Shown: positions 34,170 to 46,708, counted from the first letter of the stretch. The stretch: 64,000 nt of DNA from Vicia villosa (GCF_029867415.1 NC_081180.1:150155068-150219067); one strand, 5' to 3'. The notes: generated from the sequence alone by a model not told the origin. Program-made: numbers and translations.

Positions 34170-35588
34170 TGATCGGTCACCATTTCTATTAAGTTTTGTC
34201 TTTCATCCGGCACAAATTTATCATCTCGGTAACACATTCGGTTGTTTTATTGCTTTTTAAGTTAAGTTTATCATATTTACTAATTTATAGTATTGCATTG
34301 CAGTTGGTTTAAAGTTTATGTCAAAAGATCTTCTTTATGCCTTTGTTTGGTAGTGTTAGTGTTTTTGGCAAGGAAAATAGGAACTTGTGGCACACACGAG
34401 TGGATGAAAAGAAGCCGGGAAAGCTGATTTCAGAGGTCAACACGGGCACCCGTGTGTAGCAACACGGCCCGTGTTGAAATGTGGCTAGAAACGCAAGTTT
34501 GAACCAAAAACTGAGGATTTACACGAGAACCCGTGTTCTCAGACACGGCCCGTGTGAGAAAGTGCCTGGAAGTTTGTCTTTTGAGCCAAGGAACAGAAGA
34601 TCAACACGGGCACCCGTGTGCAGCAACACGGCCCGTGTTGATGAGCGCGTGCTGAATTTTTGTTTCTATGTTTCCTCACTCAAATGGGATCATTAAGGGT
34701 ATTCTTGACATTTGGTTTCAACCTGAATGGAAGGTTGATTATAAAAATAACTTTAGGGCAAGAGAGAAGGGACTTTTGACAGATTAGAGAAAAGAATACA
34801 ATAGAAGATTGGAGAAAGCAAGGGTTAAGGAGAGAAGAAGGTCTTCATGATTGGAAGCAATTGAAGATTCAATCTCCTCCAATTTCTTGTAATGTCTTTA
34901 TTCATTATTATGTTTTCTTTGACTACTATGAGTAGCTAAACCCCCCAATGCTAGGGGGTGGCTCTGATTTCCCTTTGTAATGACTCTGAGTTTGCAATTG
35001 CGATAACTATCATGTTTTCAATTATTAATTTCTTCTCTTGATGTTTTTAAAGCTTTTCCTTTCGGACAAATTGGAATTGATCTATGATTATCATTTAGGC
35101 GGACCACCAATGATAATGCTTTCATGAGAATATGCTATAATAGATATTACCTAGGACTAGGAATATCTTATAGCAACCGGATATTCTTGATAACTAATTG
35201 CTTGATTTCATTGTAAATCTCTAAGGACTTAGGGTTTAGGATGAAGGATCAAAGGTTTTTTCACTAAGGACTTAGGATCAAACAACCTTAAGAACCGGTA
35301 ATTGATTATTGAAAATAAGTGTTGCAATAGAGATTTCAGAGTTGTTACATTGTCAATCATCCACTATCCCTAGCATTTTACTCATATTTGTTAAAAAGTC
35401 AATTTCATTTACTACTTATTTTACTTTTCGCTAAGTGACAAACGCCAAACAAAACCCAATTGAAGATTTTGTTTAATTGAACCTTGAATTGAACTCATTA
35501 TTCCTGCGCAGTCCCTGAGATCGATATTCGGGGAATTTTCCCTATTATTACAAAAGGAAAAATAGTACACTTGCTATTTTACCGATCA
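34170..35588 (+). mobile_element. Athila-type 5' LTR
   Basis: It starts TGATCGGT and ends ACCGATCA, a perfect 8-bp inverted terminus. It is followed after six bases by the Athila primer-binding site, and by an Athila gag ORF. Length is 1419 bp. The left flank is SIRE pol, so the element inserted there. Palindrome-rich units lie at 34438-34640. The 3' LTR is not in the window, so the target duplication cannot be checked. Confidence 0.85.
34438..34640. repeat. three palindrome-rich units in the Athila LTR
   Basis: Units at about 34438, 34511 and 34600 each combine ACACGGG-CA-CCCGTGT-like and ACACGGCCCGTGT hairpins. The middle unit instead has GAGAAC-CCGT-GTTCTC. A non-palindromic spacer of about 40 bp separates the units. 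Confidence 0.7.
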
Positions 35589-35594
35589 AGTTTT

Positions 35595-35612
35595 TGGCGC
35601 CGTTGTCGGGGA
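35595..35612 (+). other. Athila primer-binding site
   Basis: TGGCGCCGTTGTCGGGGA, the PBS form typical of Athila elements (tRNA-Asp complement in the literature), six bases after the LTR end. Confidence 0.85.
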
Positions 35613-35726
35613 CTGCCATAATATTGAGTTTAAGTTGAGTTCAATTAGAATTTTGTTGCTCTGCGACTAAAATTTTATTTTCTGCACTTTTAATTTTTTT
35701 AATTCTAATATTTGTCTAATCTGTGT

Positions 35727-37625
35727 ATGCGAGGTAAGGCCTCAGCTGAATTTCTTTTTGACGCAGAAATTGAAAGAACCTTGCACGCAAGGCGTAGACA
35801 AGCTCGTCAAGAGAAACTGGAATCTGAAGAAGAAGTTGTGACAGTTCATTCAGATTCTGAAAGTGAATAGGAAGTTATGGGCGAGAATCCACCTCCACCT
35901 GAGAGACTTCTCGGAGACTATAGTGCTACGAACACACCGGGTGGTAGACTAACAATTGTCAACCAACCGGTAAATGTGGCAAATTTTCAATTGCATCCGA
36001 GCACAATAAATCAGCTGGAAAGAAAACCTTTCACCAGGAAGGTTAATGAAGATGCAAACAAGCACCTGCAGAGATTTCTTACCATGAGTACGACTTTAAA
36101 AATTGAAGGGCATACCGAAGAGGCAAAGAAGCTGAGAATGTTCCCGTTCACCTTGGCCGAAGAAGCTGAAGAATGGTTCTATTCTCTTCCAGCAGGCAGT
36201 ATCACGTCATGGGAAGAGATGGAGAAGGCTTTCTTGAATGAGTATTTTCCCGCCTCGGTCTTTATAAGGAAGAGGTATGATATTTTGAATTTCAAGCAAC
36301 AGGAGGGTGAACTCTTAGGAGATGCTTATAAAAGATTCAAAAGGACCCTAGTGGCATGTCCCACTCACAACATGGACAAAACTGACCAAATGCAGATATT
36401 TGTGAATGGGCTCAAAATGAAAACAAAGCAGTTGATCGATACAGCAGCTGGAGGCTCAACAAATTTCACAACAGCCTCCGGAATTATCAAGATCATTGAA
36501 GCGATAGCTGCAAATGAGCATTTGGAGTTGTATGATAGGTGTACCAATAAACCTGAAAGAGTTATTGATCTGAAGTTGGAAACCTCAAAAATTCTGGTTG
36601 AAGATGCTATAGCTATAGAGGTAGAAAAGAGATTAAAGGCTATGAATATAGGTACTCAACAGGTTGCTCAAGTCCAACAAGCTCGACCTGTAATTTGTGA
36701 AATTTGCCAAGGTCCTCACCAAACTGTATACTGTGTTTCTACTCCCAAGCAGATTGAAGAAATCAAATTCCTGAGGCAAAATAATCCGTATTCTAACACC
36801 TACAATCCAGGGTGGAAGAATCATCCAAATTTTGCTTGGAAAGATAACCAACAACAAGGCCCTCATAAGGCGGAATGGGAAGTGGCTATCGAGAGATTGG
36901 CTGGACAATGTCTTCAGTTTCAAGAAGAAACCAGAAACAACCACAAGAACACTACAGCTTCGATCAAAAATCTAGAAGTTCAAGTGGGTCAAATAGCACA
37001 GCATCTCACTCTACAGACACAAGGTGCTTTTGCGAGCGCAACTGTGAAAAATCCAAAAGACCAAGAGAAGATTAATGCTGTTACTACAAGAAGTAAGAAA
37101 GTGGCAGAATCGGAAAAAGAAAAAGAGGAAATAGATGACCCCATGGTAATAGAGGTGGATTTGGATATAAGAGAAAATCCAAAAGAGCCAGAAGTTGTGA
37201 TACCACCGGTTAAACCAGTTGAAGAAAAAAATAAGAAAAAGGCTGAACCGGCGATCAAACTACCTTTCCTTTCCAGAGTGACAAAGAAGAATTCAAAAGA
37301 GAAAGACTTTGAGAAGTTCACTAAATTGTTCAAAAAGCTAGAGCTAAATCTACCATTCTTTGAAGCACTTGAGCACATGCCCTTGTATAAGAAATTTATG
37401 AAGGAGGTGTTGGCGAAAAAGAGATCACTGGGAGGAGAATCAAAAACTGAAACTGAGAAGTGTGGAATAGTCTCATCAGCAAGAAAGATCCCAATAAAGA
37501 GGAAAGATCCTGGAGCGGTGGCGATACCATGCACTATCAAGAATATAACATTTAAAAAGGTACTCCTCGATTCTGGTTCTAGTGTGAGTTTAATGCCGTT
37601 GTCCATTTTCAAAAAGCTTGAATTG
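35727..37625 (+). pseudogene. Athila gag-protease, 3'-truncated
   Basis: The frame opens at an ATG (35727, MRGKASAEFLF), meets a TAG at 35868-35870, and continues in the same frame from 35877. The capsid part (codons about 60-200 of the second segment) has FPFTLAEEAEEWFYSLP, SWEEMEKAFLNEYFP and FKRTLVACP, as in Athila Gag. A Cys/His cluster (CEICQGPHQTVYC) follows, then Lys/Glu-rich linker sequence. The aspartic protease begins (VLLDSGSSVSLMPLSIFKKL, D-S-G near 37570) and is cut at about 37625 by the adjoining Ogre. RT, RNase H and integrase are missing. Confidence 0.85.
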
Positions 37626-37801
37626 GCTCTGTACTATGTGTGTTATCGGCAGTCCAGAATGCCTGGTGGGCGGCAACAAGTCCCACCACTTTGCATCATA
37701 GCATATTTATTTCCAAAAGAAACGAAAAAAAAAAAGATATGTATAATAAGCATTTGCATTTCATATTTTCAGGGACATTCAAGAGTTCACCCAAGTTGAA
37801 G

Positions 37802-39364
37802 ATGGACATTCCCGCTGATACTGTCAAAGAACGTACGAGGCATACCAAAGCTTATAAGATTCCGGATATTGATGTTTCGGGGTTGATAGGTTTGAGTTCT
37901 CGGTTGAAAGGGGAGGTTCTCCGTGACTTCAATCATGATTATGGAAATTTTCTCTCCATCCTCAATACATCTTTCGATCCAATGGCTTTGATCACCCTAT
38001 TTCAGTTCTATGATCCGCACTTGAGATGTTTTACATTTCAGGACTATCAATTGGTCCTAACGCTCGAGGAATTTTCTTACATACTCAACATCCGAATCAC
38101 TGATGATGTACCTTTCATTCGAGTTCCCGAGGTTGTGAGATTTGAAAAAATAGCTGAAGCTCTTCACATGGGTATAAAGGAGGTGGAAAGAAATTGGAAG
38201 TCATCGGGCGGTGTTTCTGGTTTCTATCTTTGCTTTTTGATTAGTAGGGCTAAGGATGCGGCTAAGAAGGAGCAGTGGGTTGATTTTAGTCGGTTGCTTG
38301 CTATCATGATTTATGGTATTGTCTTATTCCCCTCAAGAGAGAACTTTGTGAGTTTGGCGGCGATTTGTGTCTTTATGAACAAAAACCCCGTGCCAACGTT
38401 GCTTGCAGATGCTTATTTTTCAATCCATTCGAGAAGTAAGAAGGGAGAATATGTTGTTGGTTCTTGTCTTCCATTTTTGTATCAGTGGTTCATGTTGCAT
38501 TTGCCGGTGAGAGGACCTTTTGTGCTCAAGAAGAGTTCTCTTAAGTGGTCAGATAGGATTGTTAACCTCACATCTTATGACATCAGGTGGAACTATTGTG
38601 TGGGGAAGATTTGGAACATCATCACTAGTTGCGGTCAATACCCCAACGTTCCTCTCATGGGAACCAGAGGTTGTATTAGTTATAATCCCACGCTCGCCTA
38701 TCGTCAATTGGGATATGCAATGGAAAGGGCCCAGAATGATGTAGAAGCGTTTGAATCAGTGTACTTTGCTGATGGTAAAGATCCTCTGGAGCTAGAGAAG
38801 ATATCGTATGCTTGGACTAAAGTCCATAGAAGGGATCAGACTACTTTGAGCAAGAAGGTTCCTATTGCTATGGGTCCTTACAGGAAATGGGTTGAGGCAA
38901 GAGTGGCAAATCTATTGCTGCCATTTGCGAGGTCATGTCCATTGTATGGGCAACCTCCCGTGGTTTTAACTGATACAGTTGCGGCTGAACTCTATATTCA
39001 AGCCGAAGCGGATAACATCAAACTAAAAGCAAAGGACAATGAGGTTGGCTTGGAGAGGTATTTTCAAGATCACGAAAAGGCGGAATTAGTTCGTAAACTC
39101 AAGCATGCGCAAGGTGAAGGTTCAAACATGACACGTGCCCAAAGGCGATCTCATGATTTGATGGAAGAAAGCTTGTACCGAAAACAGCAGGAATGTGCGA
39201 AGTTGCGAAGGTCCGAAAACAATAGCAAGAGAAAGGTGCAGGATTCGGAAAAGCAATTGATCGAAGAAAAAGCTAAGTCTGCTCGACTTGAAGAAGAATT
39301 GACAAGACTCCGAGCTCAGCGGAGAGGAGATGGAAGAGCTCATTTTGTTATCAGACGATCCTAG
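37802..39364 (+). CDS. Ogre ORF1 (plant-mobile-domain-like protein)
   Basis: The open frame reaches back to 37640; I chose the ATG at 37802 (MDIPADTVKERTRH) because the sequence before it looks like 5' leader with a splice acceptor. It gives 520 codons without a stop. The N-terminal 350 residues match the extra ORF1 that sets Ogre apart from other Gypsy elements, related to the plant mobile domain (FTFQDYQLVLTLEEFSYIL, FLISRAKDAAKKEQW, and a Trp-rich segment). The C-terminal 100 residues are a Lys/Arg/Glu-rich coiled coil. The function of Ogre ORF1 is unknown. Its last codons (FVIRRS) recur near the start of gag. Confidence 0.75.
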   Translation: MDIPADTVKERTRHTKAYKIPDIDVSGLIGLSSRLKGEVLRDFNHDYGNFLSILNTSFDPMALITLFQFYDPHLRCFTFQDYQLVLTLEEFSYILNIRITDDVPFIRVPEVVRFEKIAEALHMGIKEVERNWKSSGGVSGFYLCFLISRAKDAAKKEQWVDFSRLLAIMIYGIVLFPSRENFVSLAAICVFMNKNPVPTLLADAYFSIHSRSKKGEYVVGSCLPFLYQWFMLHLPVRGPFVLKKSSLKWSDRIVNLTSYDIRWNYCVGKIWNIITSCGQYPNVPLMGTRGCISYNPTLAYRQLGYAMERAQNDVEAFESVYFADGKDPLELEKISYAWTKVHRRDQTTLSKKVPIAMGPYRKWVEARVANLLLPFARSCPLYGQPPVVLTDTVAAELYIQAEADNIKLKAKDNEVGLERYFQDHEKAELVRKLKHAQGEGSNMTRAQRRSHDLMEESLYRKQQECAKLRRSENNSKRKVQDSEKQLIEEKAKSARLEEELTRLRAQRRGDGRAHFVIRRS

Positions 39365-39753
39365 TGTCGCTGTGGAGTGGATTTGTTTGGTCTATGATGG
39401 TTGATTTGATGTTTATGCTTGATATTTGTCACCCATGTCCAGGATTGTTGGATGGGGTCGCATTTTGATGTTCTGGATTTCTTTTGTATGCCTTAAGAGC
39501 ACATTGTGACACGGTTATGTGTTTTGTTTGTATGAATTCAAATTCTCAATTATGTTTGAATGAAATATGCTCAGTTTGTTGAATTATTCTCGTGTGCGGA
39601 TTGTTATTCAAATATATTCGGTATCAGGGTTTCTATGTCCTATTTGAAAGTGGGATGAACTCTTGGATACCTGAAAATTGACAAACATTTCATGCATATC
39701 ATTCATATATCATACATGTCATATATTTGCAGGTTTTGCAGGGCTTATATCTT

Positions 39754-42700
39754 ATGTCTCACTGTTTTGTTATCAGAAGGAGTTCTAAGACGGCTAATCA
39801 CCCGTATCCGACTAGGAGCAATCAGAGAAGGCAGATGGAACAGATTCAGGAACAAATGGCGGAAATGAGAGCTCAACTGACGGAGCAGATGAATGCGCAG
39901 ATGGCACAGTTTATGGAAGCATTGACTAATGTGACCAAGGGGCAGGATGACTTGCGGGTTCTCGTCGAGAACTCCAGAAGGGTTGAGAATGGAGAACATC
40001 AAGGGCCGTTTGACGATGTGTCTGGCAGGATTGACGATCACCATGATCCGAATGAGTTTGATCACGTGGGAGGGCACTATAATCCTTTCAATCAGCATCA
40101 CGGGTTTCCACCTCCACCACCATCTCGTCTGCTAGGAAGGAGAGATAATCAGAACCGTGGTAATTTGGATTTCAATGTTGAGAACTTTGATCAGGTATCA
40201 AGGCATAGTGCTGAGGGTGTGCATGATGAAGTTGAAAGGTATCGTCTGATTGAGGAACGTCTCAGGGCTGTTGAAGGCAAAGGGGTGTTAGGCATGAATA
40301 TCAATGACCTGGGGTTGGTTCCTGGTGTGAGGATTCCACCAAAATTCAAAGTTCCATCTTTTGACAAATACAATGGGGCGACTTGTCCCATGACTCATGT
40401 TAAGGCGTACTATCGCAAGATGTCAGTTTATTCAGAAGATGAGGGTTTTTAATGCACTTCTTCCAAGATAGTCTTGTTGGGGCTTCTTTGGAGTGGTATG
40501 TCCAACTCGAGCGCACTCATATCCATTCTTGGAGAGATCTTGTGGAGGCTTTTATTAAGCACTATCAGTACAATGTTGATATAGCACCCAACAAGACCCA
40601 GTTGCAGAGTTTGGTTCAGGGGTCTAAAGAATCTTTCAAAGAGTACGCTCAGAAATGGCGCGAGTTAGCTGCGAGGGTTCAGCCACCGATGACTGAACAT
40701 GAGATGATTGACATGTTCACCAGTAACTTGTCTGGACACTATTATTTGGCTTGCAGTGCTTCAGCTAACTTTTCTGAAATGGTGAGATATGGCGAACGTG
40801 TCGAGATGGGTCTAAAGATGGGGAAAATTCAGTTAGGAGCCTCTTCTAATTCTGCTGGTGGTAAGAAGCAAGCTGAGGGTTATGCCAGAAGGGAGAAAGG
40901 AAATGCGGATGCCATATATGGAAGAAGGGGTTCAGGAAGAAATAATTCACAGGTTAATGCTGTCATGATCCCAATGCCGCAGCAACAACAACAACATCAG
41001 CATGGAAAGCGTTCCAATAATGATCGTTATCCTCCCAGGACTAGGCCTCACAGAAAGATTGATCTGATTCCTATGACCTATGCTCAAGTGCTGCAACATT
41101 TGCTCAAGATTGAGAAGATTACTTTGAGAGATGCTCCGAATGCTCCGGACACACAATCTCCAAATTACAATGCGAATGCACGATGTGCTTTTCATTCCGG
41201 TGCTGCTGGACATGATACAGAGAGGTGTATTGCGTTGAAGAATAAAGTCCAGGACTTGTTGGATCAAAAGATAATTCAGTTCACTCCTACACCCAATATT
41301 GTCAATAATCCGATGCCTACTCACGGAGGTTCGGGTGTGAATGCCATTGAGAGTGAAGAGATAAATGTTGTATCTGATGTGGGCTGTTTGACTTTTCCTC
41401 TTGTGTCTGTGAAACAACATCTGGTTAATAATGGCATCTTCCCGGGCTGTGGTATCGATTGTAAGAATTGCAAGAGTCAACCTGAGGGTTGTGCTGATTT
41501 GAAAGGTATGGTGCAAAAATTGATTGATGAGGGTCCTCTTCAATTTTATCGAAGGTTAAGAGGCGCGAAGAGTGAGGATGATGAAGTGGCTGTGATCTCA
41601 ATTCCTTATGAACCAGTTGCTCCAATATGTATCCAAGTGCCTATTCAGATACGTGTCAGTATCCCGTATGAGGAACAACCAACGGCGTTGATGATTACTG
41701 TGCCAGGGCCTATTCCATATGAGAGTGAGAAGGCCATCCCTTGGCATTATGGTTCAGACGTATATTACTATGGCACGAAGGAGGAAGGCGAGCCATCTAA
41801 AGAGAAGTTTGTTGAGGCCTCAGTTGCAAACACTGATAACTTCGCCGGTACTGGTAGGATCACTCGCAGTGGTAGGGTGTTCTCCCCTAAGCTTGTTCAA
41901 AACAATGCAGATGCTTTGGCTAAGGCCAAAGGAAAACAAGTAGTGACCGATGTCCAGAATTCTCCGACCCAAAATAAGGCACCTGATAAAGGAGTATCTT
42001 CCAAGGATGTAGAAGAATTATTGAGAATCATCAGGAAGTCTGATTACAAGGTTGTTGAGCAGTTGGGTCAGACCCAGTCAAAGATTTCCATCTTGCAACT
42101 GCTGATGTGTTCAGAAGGTCATAGAGATGCTCTTTTGAGAATCCTGAATGGTGCCTACGTCCCGCAGGAAATATCTGTGAATCAGCTAGAGGCGGTAGCC
42201 AATAATATATCCGCTGGGAACGGTTTGGGATTTACGGATCGTGATCTTCCTCTAGAAGGGAGAAACCATAACAAGGCTTTGCATATTTCGATTGAGTGTA
42301 AGGGGACGACTTTATCCCGTGTTTTGGTTGATACTGGGTCTTCTTTGAATGTACTTCCCAATTCGGCCCTCATGCGAATTGATTATGCGGGTGTTGAGTT
42401 GAGGCCTAGTGAGTTGGTTGTGCGCGCCTTTGACGGTTCAAGGAGGTCTGTGTTCGGAGAGGTAGATCTACCAATCCAAGTGGGTCCTCAGATCTTTACT
42501 ACAACCTTTTATGTGATGGACATTCAACCTGCTTACTGTTGTTTGTTGGGACGACCGTGGATTCACAAGGCTGGTGCTGTGACATCCACTCTTCATCAGA
42601 AGTTGAAGTATCTGGTTGACGGTAAAGTGATGACGGTTTGTGGTGAGGAAGATTATATCGTGAGTCACTTGTCCTCTTTCCGATATGTAGAGATCGAAGG

Positions 42701-43117
42701 TGAGATACATGAGACGCCGTTTCAAGCATTCGAGGCCGTAAATGCTGTGAGAATTCCTCCTTATGAGATAACGAAGCCAGAAATGATTATGTCCTCTTTG
42801 AAAGATGCTCAGGTTGTCGTTGAGACCGGAAGAGTGGAAGGTTGGGGGCAAGTAATTGATGTGCGTCCCAAATTTGATAAGAATGGTCTTGGTTTCAATC
42901 CTGGAAGGCTGAATGCATCGCCCAAGTCTAGTATCCTTAGTCCGATCAAGTTCGTGAGTGGGGGTGTCATTCAAGACGGTCAGGTTGACGCCATTGTCAA
43001 TGGTGAAGAGGGGGATAGTGATTGTGACTTTGATAGCTGGATTCGTCCAAGTATTCCTGGAGAGGTGCCTAGCAACTGGACAATCGAAGATGTCATCCAA
43101 GTTACACAGGCTCAGGA
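39754..43117 (+). pseudogene. Ogre gag-protease (exon 1), one frameshift
   Basis: It starts at MSHCFVIRRSSKT (39754) and has a Gln/Glu/Met-rich coiled coil. The frame ends at a TAA at 40450-40452 inside a T5 run; a 1-bp shift there leads into the frame running 40452-43117. Gag motifs include FFQDSLVGASLEWY, SFKEYAQKWRELAARV and a CAFHSGAAGHDTERC finger. The protease active site is D-T-G at 42330-42338 (LVDTGSSLNVLP), with YCCLLGRPWIH near the end. A glycine-rich GLGFNPG segment follows. The final codon is split by the intron (2 nt here). Confidence 0.85.
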
Positions 43118-43367
43118 GTAAATTCCTTGTTTTTACTTTTCTTATCATGACATAATTCCTACGCTCTGCCCAAGGCGTAGTGAATCATTTGTAGGGCCAT
43201 GCAGTTCGCATTTTTCAAAGTTAATCATGAAATAAAAGGACGTTTTTGCATTCAAATGTTTTGCTCTCTGTCTTTCTTTTTAACTTTTTCCTTTAAATGG
43301 CAATGTTTTTTCACACACTTGCACATAACTTAAAAATAAAACTAAAATAAAAACATCAATCATGCAG
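43118..43367 (+). other. Ogre intron between protease and RT
   Basis: A 250-bp AT-rich intron, donor GTAAAT at 43118, acceptor TGCAG ending at 43367. Reading stops at TAA in unspliced RNA, while splicing joins 2 nt of the upstream codon to 1 nt downstream and keeps the frame. An intron at this point is an established trait of Ogre elements. Confidence 0.8.
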
Positions 43368-46333
43368 ATGTTCCACTACCACGGATTCCATTAGTAACAG
43401 TTCCGCTATTGCTTGTTATGATTTTGACAATCCGATCTACCAAGCCGAGGAGGAAGCTTATGAAGATTGTGACCTTCCCGATGAGTTGGCCAGATTGTTG
43501 AAACAAGAAAAGAAAGCAATTCAGCCGCATCAGGAGGCATTTGAGATGGTAAATGTTGGCGCTAAAGAGCAAGTCCGAGAAGTCAAGATAGGGGCTGCAC
43601 TTGAGAATAGTGTGAAGCAGAGGCTTATTGCTATGTTGAAAGAGTATACGGATATCTTTGCTTGGTCCTATGAGGATATGCCAGGTCTTGATACAGATAT
43701 TGTGGTACACCGTCTACCTCTCAAGGAAGATAGTCCTCCTGTCAAGCAGAAGCTTCGAAGGACTCGCCCAAATATGTCTGAGAAGATTAAGAAAGAGGTT
43801 GAGAAACAGTTTGATGCTGGCTTTCTGCAAGTTGTGAATTACCCGCTGTGGGTCGCTAATATTGTTCCTGTGCCTAAGAAGGACGGAAAGGTCAGGATGT
43901 GTGTTGATTATAGAGATTTGAACAGGTCGAGTCTGAAAGATGATTTTCCTCTTCCCCACATTGATGTGCTGGTTGATAATACTGCTCCTTTCAAAGTGTT
44001 CTCCTTCATGGATGGCTTCTCTGGGTACAATCAGATCAAGATGGCGCCAGAAGATATGGAGAAAACAACGTTTATCACACCATGGGGAACTTTCTACTAC
44101 AAAGTGATGCCTTTTGGGTTGAAAAACGCAGGGGCAACGTATTAGCGCGCCATGGTGACTCTTTTTCATGACATGATTCACAAAGAGATTGAAGTGTATG
44201 TCGACGACATGATTGCAAAGTCTCACACTGAAGAAGAGCACTTGGTTCACTTGCAGAAGTTGTTTGAAAGGCTTCGGGAATTCAGACTGAGGTTGAATCC
44301 AAACAAATGCACTTTCGGAGTGCGATTCGGAAAGTTGTTGGGCTTTGTTGTTAGTGGAAAAGGTATTGAGGTCGATCCTGCCAAAATAAAAGCCATACAA
44401 GAGATGCCTGAGCCGAGAACAGAAAAAGAGGTTCGTGGTTTCTTAGGGAGGTTGAACTACATTGCTAGATTCATCTCTCATCTTACGGCCACTTGTGAAC
44501 CAATATTCAAATTACTAAGAAAAGATCAGACGGCCAGGTGGAATAATGATTGTTAAAAAGCATTCGAAAAAGTGAAAGAGTATCTGCAGGAACCTCCGAT
44601 ACTAATGCCTCCAGTTCCAGGAAGGCCTTTGATTATGTACCTCACAGTTCTTGAAAATTTAATGGGATGTGTGCTGGGTCAACATGACGAGTCTGGCCGA
44701 AAAGAGCATGCAATATACTACCTTAGCAAAAAGTTTACCGACTGTGAATCCCAATACTCATTGCTCGAGAAAACTTGCTGTGCTTTGGTGTGGGCTGCTC
44801 GCCGGCTGAGACAGTATATGTTGGTTCACACCACCTTATTGATTTCCAAGATGGATCCTATCAAGTATGTCTTCGAGAAGCCCGCTCTTTCCGGAAGAGT
44901 AGCCAGGTGCCAAATGATCTTGACTGAATATGATATCCAATATACTACTCAGAAAGCCATCAAAGGTAGTGTGTTGGCGGATTATCTTGCACATCAGCCG
45001 GTCGAAGATTATGAACCGATGAAATTTGAATTCCCCGATGAGGACGTGTTATATAGCAGAGATTGTAACATTCCCGGACCAGAGGAAGGACCCGAACCAG
45101 GATCGCGATGGACGCTCGTGTTCGATGGTGCCTCTAATGCACTTGGGAATGGTGTTGGAGTTGTAATTACTTCTCCATCTGGTTTTCATATTCCGTTTAT
45201 AGCTTGAATCTGTTTTGATTGCACTAATAATATGGCTGAGTATGAAGCTTGCATCTATGGTATCGAAGCTGCGATCGATTTGCGAATCAAGTACTTGAAA
45301 GTTTATGGGGATTCCAATCTTGTCATTAGCCAGATTAATGGAGATTGGGAAACTCGCCATCAGAATCTGATTCCATACAGGGAGCATGTGATGAGACTCA
45401 TTTCGTACTTTGATGAGATCACATTCGAGCATATTTCTAAAGAAGAGAACAATCTTGCTGATGCTCTCGCTACTTTGGCTTCCATGTTCAAAGTGATATG
45501 GGCCAATGAAGCGCCTAACATTACCATCAACAGGTTGGATGAACCAGCATTTTGCTTTGAGGATGATGTTGAATTGGATGGTAATCCCTGGTATCATGAT
45601 ATCAAAAAGTTCCTCGAAACTCAAGAGTATCCCCCCGAAATGTCGGTGACTGATAAGAAGTTTCTGAGAAAGTTTGCAGCTAAGTTTTACCTCAACGGTG
45701 GGGTGTTGTACAAGAGGCATCATGACGGTGTGTTGCTCCGATGTGTTGTGAAGGAAGAAGCTTCGAAAATCATAGAAGAAATGCACGAAGGCGAGTTTGG
45801 TACCCATTCTAGTGGGCATACAATGGCTAAGAAGATCTTGAGGGCTGGTTATTATTAGTCCACTATGGAAACTGATTGTCATAACCATGTCAGAATTTGT
45901 CACAAGTGCCAGATCTATGCTAATAAAGTGCACGTGCCGCCTGTGCCTTTGAATGTCTTGACTTCTCCGTGGCCTTTTGCAATGTGGGGCATTGACATGA
46001 TTGGAGAGATTAAGCATACTGCTTCTAATGGACATCGCTTCATTTTGGTTGCCATCGATTACTTCACCAAGTGGGTTGAAGCCGCATCTTATGCGAATGT
46101 TACCAAGCAAGTGATTACTCGCTTTATCAAGCACAACATAATCTGTCGTTATGGGATTCCTGAGAAAATCATCACTGATAATGGATCGAATCTTAATAAC
46201 AAGATGATGAAGGAGCTTTGTGAGTCCTTCAAGATCAAGCATCATAATTCTTCTCCGTATCGTCCAAAGATGAATGGTGCTGTTGAAGCAGCCAACAAGA
46301 ACATTAAGAAGATTGTACAGAAGATTGTACAAA
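43368..46333 (+). pseudogene. Ogre RT-RNase H-aRNH-integrase (exon 2), four stops
   Basis: One frame runs from 43369 to the truncation. RT has VRMCVDYRDLNRSSLKDDFPL, FSFMDGFSGYNQI, MPFGLKNAGATY and YVDD (44197-44208). RNase H follows, then a second, archaeal-type RNase H (WTLVFDGASN, NNMAEYEAC, VYGDSNLVISQ), a trait of the Tat branch. Integrase has the HHCC region with CHKCQ, GIDMIGE, TDNGSNL and the Glu in NGAVEAANK. Stops are TAG 44143-44145 (Gln expected), TAA 44554-44556 (Gln), TGA 45205-45207 (Arg) and TAG 45856-45858 (Trp). All four are one transition away from the expected codon. The C-terminus is lost at 46334. Confidence 0.9.
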
Positions 46334-46658
46334 TTTTGGGGGGAAAATTTGTTGAATTTTGAACTGATGTGGTTACTGATCTTATGCCTTTGTGTTATGC
46401 AGGTTTGCATTTTAGTGCAAGATTTGGCTCATTGTTGCAGCAAATTTGGAGTTTTGTCTTTGGCTTTGAAGGTGCAGAGGTATAATGTTGCAGAATTTTG
46501 GACAATAGTGTTTGGCATGGAGAGTGGAGCAGAGTGCAGGTTATGCAGCAAACATGATGTTGAGATGTAAGAAAAGCCCTTTTTTTTGGACATAAGTGAC
46601 AACAAATTATAATAATAATAACTATAAAACTTAATATTAACAATAAAACAATAATAAC

Positions 46659-46661
<3 letters not shown>

Positions 46662-46708
<47 letters not shown>
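46662..46708. repeat. (TAA)n microsatellite
   Basis: A near-pure TAA run in the LTR. The paralogous position at 58479-58507 is shorter, so this part has changed length since the two LTR copies formed. Confidence 0.85.

Larger units (their letters stand above)
37626..46333 (+). mobile_element. Ogre element lacking both LTRs
   Basis: ORF1, gag-pro, an intron, and RT-RNase H-aRNH-integrase occur in Ogre order on the plus strand. The left end joins Athila protease, the right end joins LTR sequence at 46334 inside integrase. No LTR or PBS remains. The left limit is approximate. A candidate splice acceptor with a pyrimidine-rich lead (TCATATTTTCAG) sits at 37771-37772 just before ORF1. Confidence 0.85.

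Noticed and set aside
44977..46410. Long minus-strand frame of 453 codons opposite Ogre pol
   Set aside because: It mirrors the coding strand; the plus strand has all RT and integrase motifs.
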